Shown in pieces: positions 1 through 7,596 of a stretch of DNA of 32,875 nt. Origin of the DNA: a virus; the IMG/VR virus record IMGVR_UViG_3300043409_001471, positions 1-32,875 of that record. The stretch is one strand, 5' to 3'. The notes beneath the pieces were generated by a model, which saw nothing but the letters and a program-made list of their open reading frames with translations, did not search any database and was not told where the DNA came from. Position numbers and translations under genes: made by a program. Positions within the stretch are counted from its first letter, which is position 1. Every line of letters starts with the position of its first letter.

Positions 1-127
1 TATTGTTGTTCCACTTGTCTGCCAAGTTAAATAACCACCATTAGCATTAGTAGAATTTATATTACCAACATTACCATTTGATGTAGACAAAAATAATTCT
101 GTTGCCGTCACACTACTACTAAACGTA
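1..127. repeat. Terminal direct repeat marking circular closure (copy 1)
   Basis: These 127 bases are identical to bases 32749-32875. The fibre reading frame enters this copy from the left-edge gene and leaves through the right-edge copy without a frame break (2037 nt on one side and 339 nt on the other, both multiples of three). The simplest reading is a circular assembly with an overlap equal to a common assembler k-mer length (127), not a biological terminal repeat. The genome may be physically linear and circularly permuted in the virion; the sequence cannot tell. Confidence 0.93.
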
Positions 128-2037
128 CCCGTTCCACTAACATCAAAATTCCCAATGGACTGAACTATTCCAGTACCACTTGGCACTAATCTAATATTTT
201 GATTTGTACCTGATGCTGCAATGTATAAACCACCTCCAGCACTATTAGCAGTAATTTGACCTGATTGTGCAGCATTTCCACCCCATATAAACATATCTCC
301 TTTAGCCGTCACACTACTACTAAACGTGGCTGCACCAGCATTTGAAATTGTAACAACAGTTGCTGCACTTGCATTTTGAAAATATAATGCAGCAGGTATT
401 TTTATATAGTTAGCACTACCATCACTTGTGATTAACTCTTTCCCGTTTGAATAATATGAAGAAGCAGAAACAATACTACTAAACGTGGCTGCACCTGTGG
501 ATGTTAGTGTTAATATGTTTGAAGAGCCTGCATATGTGATACCAAAGGAAGTGGCAGATTCAGCATATAATCCCCAATAATCACCTCCTATAAAATCCCC
601 ATTTGAACCATCAAGCCATAAAACTGCACCATTATTAAATTCTGAAAGTGCTATTGCCGAAGTACCTTTTTTAATTAATAACTCATCACTAAACCTACCC
701 GTACCATTTACTTGTAGTTGTTCTCCTGTATCACCTGTTTGGTTTATTAATAACCTGTTATTAGCAGTAAGCGTCATTGCTTGGGTGAAGGTAATGGGAT
801 TGCCTGCGGTGCCAGAGGGTGCTATATTCCATCTATGTTCTCCTGAACCTTGCTCATAATATGTAGCATAACCTGAATTAACATATTTCCATGCTGAACT
901 ATAATAAGCGTTAAATCCTAATATTGCATTTGCATCTCCATATAAAAAGGCACCTCCAGTATTTACTTGAATAACCTTTCCTACCGACCACGCACTCGGT
1001 GTAACACCTAAGCCAAGATTATTATTTGCATCTGTACGTAAATCACTATTACCAATCGTACTACCACCCGTAAACTTAGGAATATAATTTATTGTACCCG
1101 TTCCAGTTACTGGGTTCGTTAATGCGTTCTGCTTGTTATTAAACGTTGTCCAATCAGTAGAAGATAATAAACCTTGTTGTGAGCCACTTGCCGTTGCAAT
1201 AGCAAGAGTAATAGTTCCACTCGTTGTAATAGGTGTTGAGCCGATAGTAACTCCACTTGTGGCAGAGGATAAGCCTACACTTGTTACTGTTCCACCAGAA
1301 CCAGTAGTTAAATCGTAATCAGTACCATCACTATTTTTGTAATATATTTTTTTATCAGTCTTAGCATATAGTTGACCTTGACCAGCAATTGGTGTAGATA
1401 ATCCACCCGTTTCTGTAAACCTTGCACCAAAAGCTGAAAAAAGTGTACTACCATTAAATGTTTTACTTCCAGCTATCGTCTGTACTCCAGTTGTTATTAA
1501 GCCTCTTGCCGTTGCAGATGCATCGGGAATGTTTAATGTTATTACAGGAGTTGTTGTACTATTGGCTACGGTGCTTGTAACATCTGTTCCTGTTGTGCCT
1601 ATTGTAAGGGCAGCAACACTTGTTACCGTTCCACTACCTCCACTATACTGCGGAATATTTAAAACATTCCCAATTAATGTAGCTGCACCACTTGTTCCAG
1701 TTGTTGTTAAACTTGTTATTCTATTTGTATATGCAGTATCCCAATTGGTTTGGGAAATTGTTGTAGGTATTGAATACCCACTTGTGAGAGTTAAAGCTAA
1801 TGTGCCACTTGATGTTATTGGTGAACCGCTAACACTCAACCCTATTGGTACAGATAACGCTACGGATGTAACTGTCCCTCCACCACCTCCTCCAGCATAA
1901 ATAGGTATATTTAAAATTCCACTAATTAAAGTACTTGCTCCGCTTGTTCCAGTCGTAGTAAGTGATGTAACTATTCCAGTAGTTGCACCACCAGTAGCTT
2001 GAGTTATCGGTAATATAATCGGCGAAGTATCTGGCAT
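1..2037 (-). CDS. Tail fibre / appendage protein, N-terminal 679 residues (gene crosses the circle junction)
   Basis: The frame opens at the ATG at 2035-2037 (MPDTSPII...) and has no stop before base 1. It continues at 32748 and ends at 32410, giving 791 residues on the closed circle. The protein is rich in Thr, Ser, Gly and Ala. The first 200 residues hold two copies of a cassette (TTTGTSGA(A/S)TLI, NIP, then a Gly-rich run and TVTSV). The second half holds several GAATFSS-type repeats typical of beta-rich trimeric phage fibres. A third copy of the N-terminal cassette lies in the gene at 4698-5936. No S74 chaperone or enzymatic domain was seen. It lies last in the tail-appendage cluster, 9 bp after the 240-residue gene, so a receptor-binding or fibre role is inferred. 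Confidence 0.85.
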   Translation of the reverse strand, partial: MPDTSPIILPITQATGGATTGIVTSLTTTGTSGASTLISGILNIPIYAGGGGGGTVTSVALSVPIGLSVSGSPITSSGTLALTLTSGYSIPTTISQTNWDTAYTNRITSLTTTGTSGAATLIGNVLNIPQYSGGSGTVTSVAALTIGTTGTDVTSTVANSTTTPVITLNIPDASATARGLITTGVQTIAGSKTFNGSTLFSAFGARFTETGGLSTPIAGQGQLYAKTDKKIYYKNSDGTDYDLTTGSGGTVTSVGLSSATSGVTIGSTPITTSGTITLAIATASGSQQGLLSSTDWTTFNNKQNALTNPVTGTGTINYIPKFTGGSTIGNSDLRTDANNNLGLGVTPSAWSVGKVIQVNTGGAFLYGDANAILGFNAYYSSAWKYVNSGYATYYEQGSGEHRWNIAPSGTAGNPITFTQAMTLTANNRLLINQTGDTGEQLQVNGTGRFSDELLIKKGTSAIALSEFNNGAVLWLDGSNGDFIGGDYWGLYAESATSFGITYAGSSNILTLTSTGAATFSSIVSASSYYSNGKELITSDGSANYIKIPAALYFQNASAATVVTISNAGAATFSSSVTAKGDMFIWGGNAAQSGQITANSAGGGLYIAASGTNQNIRLVPSGTGIVQSIGNFDVSGTGTFSSSVTATELFLSTSNGNVGNINSTNANGGYLTWQTSGTTI
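474..501 (-). repeat. Fibre-gene internal repeat (28 bp), partner at 32598-32625
   Basis: The 28 bases at 474-501 are identical to 32598-32625 inside the same fibre gene. Shortened copies of the same core (ACTACTAAACGT on the plus strand) lie near 112-126 and 312-335. Each encodes the S-x-G-A-A-T-F-S-S motif. The copies are close enough in DNA sequence to allow recombination between fibre modules. Confidence 0.75.
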
Positions 2038-2046
2038 ACAATTATT

Positions 2047-2769
2047 TTAAAGTCCAAAAAATCCCATCATTCCCATTGGGTCAAAACCACCAAGTCCGGG
2101 GGCAGCTTCATAAAAAGTTATCCTTCTCCAAGTAGTTGCATCGTTACCCAAAGTTAACTGCGTTTGTGCTACGTTATTTGTAGCAGCAGCAGTTGTTTGT
2201 AGCTGATATGCAAATGTCATTGACTGGTCAGTACCCGAAGTGTTTCTATACTGCGCAGACAAACTTGTTTTAACCCAGTTCGTTCCCGTTAATGTTCCCC
2301 ATGTGTTATCGTCAGCAGTCATCCAAGATGCAATGGTTACGTTATCACCATTTGCTGGTGTAATACCCGTAACCGTTATTGTTGCAGCAGCAGCCGCCGC
2401 CGTTGTTGCTATCTGCTCCGTAAACCAATCATTCGTAGATGTCGCTGGTCTGAATACTATCATAATAGCACTTGTACAAGTACCACCAGTATTATCAAAA
2501 ACTGGATTCGCCGCCCAAGTGCCATTAAACCTCGCCCAAAAAGTATTCATTGATACGTTGGCAGTTGCAGTATTATTTCCTACGTTATTCCAAGACTGAC
2601 CACCTGTAACGCTATTAGTCCAAGTAACTGCACCCCTTTGTTGTGTGTACACCACAACTAAATCTCCATCAAGCATTGAATCTGGTGGAGTTAATGTAAT
2701 AGTAGTTGTTGCGTTTACAGCGGAAGCTCCATCAACAGGAACGGCGAATGAGCCAAAGAATGTTGCCAT
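2047..2769 (-). CDS. Virion/tail-appendage protein, predicted beta-sandwich (240 aa)
   Basis: The protein has alternating hydrophobic beta-type segments, a near-N-terminal GASAVNATTTITLTPP stretch, a GDLVVVYT strand and an IMIVFRPA strand, then an Ala-rich stretch around residues 122-130. This pattern (D-G-D-L-V-V, later V-F-R) is familiar from phage structural proteins with a jelly-roll or lectin-like fold, but I cannot name the family with certainty. The C-terminus (GGFDPMGMMGFFGL) is Gly/Met/Phe-rich, as in many exposed virion protein tails. Its ATG overlaps the stop of the upstream 66-residue gene by one base (TAATG), so the two are probably translationally coupled. A tail appendage or decoration role is inferred from position among fibre genes. 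Confidence 0.7.
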   Translation of the reverse strand: MATFFGSFAVPVDGASAVNATTTITLTPPDSMLDGDLVVVYTQQRGAVTWTNSVTGGQSWNNVGNNTATANVSMNTFWARFNGTWAANPVFDNTGGTCTSAIMIVFRPATSTNDWFTEQIATTAAAAAATITVTGITPANGDNVTIASWMTADDNTWGTLTGTNWVKTSLSAQYRNTSGTDQSMTFAYQLQTTAAATNNVAQTQLTLGNDATTWRRITFYEAAPGLGGFDPMGMMGFFGL

Positions 2770-2969
2770 TAATAATATTTTGCGTATTCGTTAGCAATTA
2801 ATGAGTCTATTATTTCTTGGTCAGTCATTGTATCTGAAAACGTAAACGGACTTCTTGAATCGTGGTGATTAAATATTCCATCTTTATACACACATAATTC
2901 AGCAATCATGCTAACAGAACCATCTTCATTATTAACCTTCTCTACTAAGTATATTTCTTTTGTTATCAT
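2769..2969 (-). CDS. Small hypothetical protein in the fibre cluster (66 aa)
   Basis: A short soluble protein beginning MITKEIYLVEKV, with no recognisable domain, signal peptide or membrane segment. It is acidic towards the C-terminus (DTMTDQEIIDSL). It starts 5 bp after the 573-residue appendage gene ends, and its stop overlaps the start of the next gene by one base. That packing supports a real gene. A small accessory protein of the tail tip is possible but not demonstrated. Confidence 0.6.
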   Translation of the reverse strand: MITKEIYLVEKVNNEDGSVSMIAELCVYKDGIFNHHDSRSPFTFSDTMTDQEIIDSLIANEYAKYY

Positions 2970-2974
2970 AGTTG

Positions 2975-4696
2975 TTAAATTTCGTATCCGTTAACTTGAA
3001 TATATACAGTCATCGCAGCTGATGTTGTTACTCTCAAAACATGATCTATCGTTGTGGAAAGATAAGGAATATTAAACGATTTTATTGCTCCTGGCTTTGA
3101 GTTCGCAGACGGGGCAAATTCACCTCTAAATAATGTAGGATCAGCACCTACGGTATATGTAGTATCACCAGATGCGCCTTGCCATACAGTAACTATACCA
3201 GCAGTTGTACCTCCCGTAGTAATCGAGATATCACTCACCGCAAACTTTTTTCCAGTTGTTGGCGTCCATAGTGCAGCGCCAGTTTGAGTAGTAGTGTATT
3301 CACCATCTCTATGTACTATCAAATATCCAAAGTTATGGGGAGCAGCACCCGTATCGATACCAGCAAGTAATTGTTGAGAAGCAGATACGTTACAAGTATG
3401 TGCAACTGTTGCGCCAAGTATAGCCGTTGTTCTGATTCTTATTTGTCTATACCCACCAACTGATAAATGATAAACTTTACCAAGAGTAGGTGTTATGTTT
3501 TGTCCACTAACCCACATATCCAATCCAGCATCAAACACTTCAACTGAAAGCCAGTTAGTTGCATCTGTAGTACCTTCAAAAATAAATGTACCCGTTGTTG
3601 TTGTTCCTATACCAAATGACATTGTGTTTCCACCTTCTACTTCAATAGCAGAAACGGAGTTAACGGCAGTACCTAAGTTAGCTGGATTATATCTATGAGA
3701 AAATCCCGGTCCAGTACCAACTGCAAGTACCCCTAATGTACCACTATTTGCACCAGTTCCAGTCAATGCATCAATAGTTCTAACCCTATCCCATGTAGTA
3801 CCATTAAAACCTTCTATGCAAGAACCTACATGAGGTGCAGTTGGGTTTGCAGTTGAATCACCAAGTGCAACCGCAGCAGGAAGTTCAGTATCCGCAGTAA
3901 CCGTTCCACTAACGGGTTGTGTTGCTTGAAAGAAAGTCCCTGTTACGGGTATAGATGCATTTTGAACACTTACGTTCATTGTGCCAGTACCAGCATTTGC
4001 GGTCACCGTACCACTAATAGGTTGAGTAACGTTTGAGCCATCAACACGAAGCAAACCAGTTGTTGTCATAGTCATCGCGTTCGTATTTCCAGCCGTATAT
4101 GTTGGAAGCGTTGCAGTTGCACCAGCGAGACTTAGATAACCTTTTTGAGCAGCAGTGGCAGTAGACTGAGAAACTGCATTAGCATCAGATGTAGCGAATG
4201 TTCCTGTGCCAGCATTTGCTGTTACGGTACCATCAATTGTTAAGGAACCGCCATTATCAGTTACGGGTATTGAAGCATTTTGTACCGATACATTCATCGT
4301 TCCAGTTCCAGCATTCGCGGTTACCGTACCACTCACTGGTTGCGTTGCAGGGAAGTTAGAAACAGAAACGCTACCATCAATAGTAATTGAGTTGCCACCG
4401 TCTTGAATGTTTACGGCAGATGCACCAGCACCATTTTGTACGGTAATACTTTCGAGAGCAGAAAGTGATGTTGCACCTATCTCAACCGTACCACTAACGG
4501 GTTGCGTTCCCGTTCCTACGTTAGCCGTAATAGTGCCACTTACTGTAACAGTCCCACTTACACCAACAGTGCCGTCTACTGTTACGCTACCGCCATTATC
4601 TGTGATAGGTATTGCTACTTGATCAGTAGCAATAACTACGGGTGCAGAGTTTGCACTTGTTGTTGAACCATTTGGATTAGAAGGATTGTATGCCAT
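2975..4696 (-). CDS. Repeat-rich tail appendage protein (573 aa)
   Basis: Residues about 20-280 are a string of beta-repeat units built from QPVSGTVTANAGTGT, MNVSVQNASIPVT and DNGGSLTIDGTV-like phrases, with several near-identical copies. Residues about 280-573 are non-repetitive and look like a folded C-terminal domain (G-x-C-I-E-G-F-N-G, a W-x-S-V-E-V-F-D segment, then Y-x-x-I-R-I-R-T). This architecture is common in Bacteroidota phage tail or baseplate appendages. It starts one base after the stop of the neighbouring gene at 4698. The repeats make the opposite strand open in several frames; those plus-strand frames are artefacts. No enzymatic motif is visible, so exact placement on the virion is unknown. 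Confidence 0.75.
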   Translation of the reverse strand: MAYNPSNPNGSTTSANSAPVVIATDQVAIPITDNGGSVTVDGTVGVSGTVTVSGTITANVGTGTQPVSGTVEIGATSLSALESITVQNGAGASAVNIQDGGNSITIDGSVSVSNFPATQPVSGTVTANAGTGTMNVSVQNASIPVTDNGGSLTIDGTVTANAGTGTFATSDANAVSQSTATAAQKGYLSLAGATATLPTYTAGNTNAMTMTTTGLLRVDGSNVTQPISGTVTANAGTGTMNVSVQNASIPVTGTFFQATQPVSGTVTADTELPAAVALGDSTANPTAPHVGSCIEGFNGTTWDRVRTIDALTGTGANSGTLGVLAVGTGPGFSHRYNPANLGTAVNSVSAIEVEGGNTMSFGIGTTTTGTFIFEGTTDATNWLSVEVFDAGLDMWVSGQNITPTLGKVYHLSVGGYRQIRIRTTAILGATVAHTCNVSASQQLLAGIDTGAAPHNFGYLIVHRDGEYTTTQTGAALWTPTTGKKFAVSDISITTGGTTAGIVTVWQGASGDTTYTVGADPTLFRGEFAPSANSKPGAIKSFNIPYLSTTIDHVLRVTTSAAMTVYIQVNGYEI

Positions 4697-4697
4697 A

Positions 4698-5936
4698 TTA
4701 TATTATTTGCCAGTTTGAATTGTCAGAAATTAATGTGATTGATTCGTATAATTTATTTAAAGTAGCTGTTAAACCACCATCAATAGTTTGTGATCCATTG
4801 CCGTCAATCACTACTTGATTTACAGAAGCTATTTTTTTGATAGTAAGCTTTAATGTATTTCCTATTGCCGTTGGTAGATTGATTGTAAAGGTAGCCGTTG
4901 TAGAATTTGCAAGTAATATTATTTCTCCACTTGTAGCTGTTTCAGTATAAGTACTTGTTTTTGTTGAAACAGAATAAGTAGTACCTCCACCACCGCCACC
5001 AGTGTATTGAGGGATATTAAGAGTAGAGCCAATCAAAGTAGCTGCTCCACTTGTTCCAGTCGTAGTAAGGGTTAAGGCTTGCTGTGGTGTATAACCTAAT
5101 ATCCCACTAATGCTATTATTCTGATAACGAAGGTTTGAAGTATTCCAAAATATTCCATCATTGTTTGAAGGAGTAGGAACGTAGACATCGTGTAATTCGC
5201 CTATCTCATAACCATTGTCAACTTTAACGAATATTTTACCATTGTTAATATGAGCATATACTACATAACCAAGTGTTAAAGAATGGTTTGGTGCAGTAGG
5301 TTTAACCTTTGTGATAGCACCTGCGATAGTTGGTGATAAATATAAAATATCACCATCAGCCCAAGTTTCACCTTGAAGCGAACCCGTTGTATTTATTCCC
5401 CTTACCTCACCACTTGTAGTTATAAAACCTTCTTGATTATTTGTTATTGTTTCAGTAACTATTCCTATTGTGGTTGTGCTATCGGGGTCGTTATTACCTT
5501 GTGCAAGAACTACCGCTAATCTTTGACCTTGTGCCCCACCCTCACTAACTAATCTAATTCTAACTGCTTTATATTGTGCTTCAAGCAAATCAGCACCAGT
5601 CTTGTTAACAACCCTTAGAACTTGTTCTTGACCGATTTGAAGCGTTACATTGCCACCTAATAAACCTAAGTCTAATGTGCCATCACTATTATTCCATCTA
5701 AGAACTCCTACTCCAGCAGTTCCCGTTGGTGATTGATCAAACGTTACTTGCCCTGTAAGAAGTTGATATTCACCTAAATTCACATTACTTGTAGCGCCTG
5801 TATATGGTATGTATACTAAACCTATATCACTTACTAATCCCTTATAAGAAGTGCCTGTCGTAGGATCGCCGATTAATAATAAATCAGTTGCAGATAGTAC
5901 ACGAGTGGCTAATTGATTTATTTTTTTATTGGGCAT
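4698..5936 (-). CDS. Tail fibre-like protein (412 aa)
   Basis: The N-terminus (MPNKKINQL then ATDLLLIGDPTTG) is a start I associate with Bacteroidota phage tail appendage proteins. Residues about 85-245 form a continuous domain rich in valine strands (GQRLAVVLAQGN, GIVTETITNNQEGF, WADGDILYLSP) that recurs in fibres of several phages. A TTTGTSGAATLIG...NIPQY cassette with a Gly6 run follows at about 290-318; it also occurs twice in the junction-crossing fibre. The C-terminus is a small beta domain ending NWQII. The start overlaps the stop of the upstream duplicated tail gene by 11 bases. Host recognition or baseplate attachment is inferred. Confidence 0.75.
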   Translation of the reverse strand: MPNKKINQLATRVLSATDLLLIGDPTTGTSYKGLVSDIGLVYIPYTGATSNVNLGEYQLLTGQVTFDQSPTGTAGVGVLRWNNSDGTLDLGLLGGNVTLQIGQEQVLRVVNKTGADLLEAQYKAVRIRLVSEGGAQGQRLAVVLAQGNNDPDSTTTIGIVTETITNNQEGFITTSGEVRGINTTGSLQGETWADGDILYLSPTIAGAITKVKPTAPNHSLTLGYVVYAHINNGKIFVKVDNGYEIGELHDVYVPTPSNNDGIFWNTSNLRYQNNSISGILGYTPQQALTLTTTGTSGAATLIGSTLNIPQYTGGGGGGTTYSVSTKTSTYTETATSGEIILLANSTTATFTINLPTAIGNTLKLTIKKIASVNQVVIDGNGSQTIDGGLTATLNKLYESITLISDNSNWQII

Positions 5937-6930
5937 ATATTAATTTGTCATTGTTATTAATTAAGAAATACTGTCCGTCATCCCACAATAAGAAGTTACC
6001 TTCATCGATAGGCACCTGACATTTATTTGCATCAAACTTCGTCGATATATCTACGCGAACAGATACGCCTGCAGTTAGATCTTGTAACTGATAATCTTTG
6101 ATTTGCATAGGATACTCTGTGCCTATTTCCCAACTGTATTGAAAGCCGAAGTAGTTAAGCATCGCTAAGAAATCCATCGCAACAGATGCCATATCACTTT
6201 TTACCTCGAACTCATTCTGCAAGCTTCGATCTGCTATATCAAGAAGATCAAAAAAGTAAAATGTAAAGCTATACGTTGCGAGTCTATTCGTTAAACTTAT
6301 TTTTGATGATTGATTAAGCTCGCCAAACATCGCAGGATAAAGAACATCTTCGCCATCTAAGAACTCATCAAATGAGCCTAAAAAAACATGGTTGATTTGT
6401 TTATGCGCATTCGCTAATGCTTCAATTCTTGTAATCGTTTGCTTGAGCGTTAACGTACTTGATGCGTAATCTTGAAAGTTATACGTACTCGGCACTTGAC
6501 ATCTATTTGCGTCAAAGCGAGTACCTATCATTACATCGATTGAAACGCCACAAGCAAGATCTTGTAGTTGATAATCTACTATATTGATATCGTATTCATC
6601 GCCTATTTCCCAATCCTTATAGTCAACATCATAAAGTAAAGCGAGATAGTCTTGAGCAATAGAAGACATATCACTTGTAACTTCCCATACGTTTTGTAGC
6701 GACTTATTCGCCGTATCCATTAAATCAAAGAAGTAGAACGTAAAGTTAAAGTTTGCTACGCGATCGTTTAAAGAAACATTCCCGTCTTGCTTTAATTCGC
6801 AAAACAGAGCTGGGTAAACGACATCGGCATTATCCAAGAATTCATCGGGTGAACCAATGAAGAAATGATTAATTTGACGATGGCTTAGCGCCAGTTCCTC
6901 TAACCTTTGTATTATTTGCTTTAACGTCAT
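5926..6930 (-). CDS. Tail/neck structural protein made of two tandem copies of one domain (334 aa)
   Basis: Residues 1-147 and 160-307 are the same domain twice. Both contain LKQ-I-x-R-x-E-x-L, RQINH or KQINH, a DEFLD motif, FTFYFFDL, W-E-I-G, DYQLQDL, GVS and end FDAN(R/K)CQVP. The copies correspond to about 6490-6930 and 6010-6453. They have diverged well beyond DNA identity, so the duplication is not recent. A single-copy version seems familiar from other Bacteroidota phages as a head-tail or tail-completion gene, but I cannot assign a family name. A short C-terminal extension (WDDGQYFLIN...) follows copy 2. It is downstream of portal and connector genes and upstream of fibre genes, consistent with a neck or tail-terminator role. 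Confidence 0.75.
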   Translation of the reverse strand: MTLKQIIQRLEELALSHRQINHFFIGSPDEFLDNADVVYPALFCELKQDGNVSLNDRVANFNFTFYFFDLMDTANKSLQNVWEVTSDMSSIAQDYLALLYDVDYKDWEIGDEYDINIVDYQLQDLACGVSIDVMIGTRFDANRCQVPSTYNFQDYASSTLTLKQTITRIEALANAHKQINHVFLGSFDEFLDGEDVLYPAMFGELNQSSKISLTNRLATYSFTFYFFDLLDIADRSLQNEFEVKSDMASVAMDFLAMLNYFGFQYSWEIGTEYPMQIKDYQLQDLTAGVSVRVDISTKFDANKCQVPIDEGNFLLWDDGQYFLINNNDKLIYAQ

Positions 6931-7000
6931 TAGTTTTTTCTTGCGATGCTAAAAATAATCTAAGCTTTAACAGATTCTTTTTACTTATATTTTTGCTCAT
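6869..7000 (-). CDS. Possible 43-residue basic micro-protein
   Basis: An ATG at 6998-7000 overlaps the TGA of the connector gene in the ATGA arrangement typical of translational coupling. The frame gives 43 residues, very Lys-rich near the start (MSKNISKKNLLKLRLFL). It covers the otherwise empty 66 bp before the next gene and then runs 62 bases into that gene in another frame. The coupling argues for translation; the overlap and lack of any known relative argue against. It could instead be a short leader that carries ribosomes to the next start. Confidence 0.25.
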   Translation of the reverse strand: MSKNISKKNLLKLRLFLASQEKTNDVKANNTKVRGTGAKPSSN

Positions 7001-7596
7001 ATATAAAATGGATCGTTTGAATTATAACCTGCCGGTGGTCTTTTGTTCAAAGAATAATCGTCTGGCGGTACTTCACTCTCATTCCCTAAGTAGATAGGTA
7101 TTGTGTACGATGTGCGATCAGGATAAACTGTGTCTACACCAGCCACAAAAGTAACATACTCGGGGAACTTCTCGTTTCCGTATTCAATCAAATACATCCT
7201 TGCTCTATTTACATAATGCTCTGCGCGTGATTTATACTTCGCTACAATAGAATACATCTCGCTCATTGATGGCTGCGTTGCATTGTCTACAGTCTTTTGA
7301 GATACGCCTTTATTCCAAAATTGATAATTAAGTCCTTCAGGCAGTTCACTCATTACGTAGTTGCATATCGCCATTATAAGATAGTTATCCATAAGGTCTT
7401 TATAATCGCCACTTAAAGTATTAGCGGCGATATCAGTAAGTATTTTATTATACAACGTAGAACCAAGTAAAGGCATGATATAAAGATCTTGCACAGCTTT
7501 TATTTCTGGATAGATAAGCTTATCGTCTACGTTATCATGTAAGGACATACGCTCTTTTATGACAGAAGGGAGAACTATATACGTAACTGTTGGCAT
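6997..7596 (-). CDS. Head-tail connector-like protein (199 aa)
   Basis: The N-terminal half is largely helical. It carries the phrase IYPEIKAVQDLYIMPLLGSTLYNKI, in which residues such as the P-L-L-G-x-x-L-Y element are characteristic of an uncharacterised Bacteroidota phage family found just after the portal gene. The middle has a C-N-Y-V-M-S-E-L segment and the C-terminus is Pro/Asn-rich (RPPAGYNSNDPFYI). The length fits head-completion adaptors of the gp6 type. It starts one base before the portal stop (7597) ends, with practically no gap. Role inferred: adaptor ring under the portal. Confidence 0.6.
   Translation of the reverse strand: MPTVTYIVLPSVIKERMSLHDNVDDKLIYPEIKAVQDLYIMPLLGSTLYNKILTDIAANTLSGDYKDLMDNYLIMAICNYVMSELPEGLNYQFWNKGVSQKTVDNATQPSMSEMYSIVAKYKSRAEHYVNRARMYLIEYGNEKFPEYVTFVAGVDTVYPDRTSYTIPIYLGNESEVPPDDYSLNKRPPAGYNSNDPFYI

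Noticed and set aside
1-127. Biological long terminal repeats of a linear genome
   Set aside because: The repeat is exactly 127 bp and sits in the middle of a coding gene with an intact frame across the join, which fits an assembler overlap better.
1133-1900. Plus-strand open frames inside the fibre gene
   Set aside because: They are antisense to a strongly supported minus-strand fibre frame and consist of Val/Pro/Thr repeats created by its low-complexity codons.
4206-4622. Plus-strand open frames opposite the repeat-rich 573-residue protein
   Set aside because: They arise from the repeated codons of the sense gene; no start context or packing with other genes.
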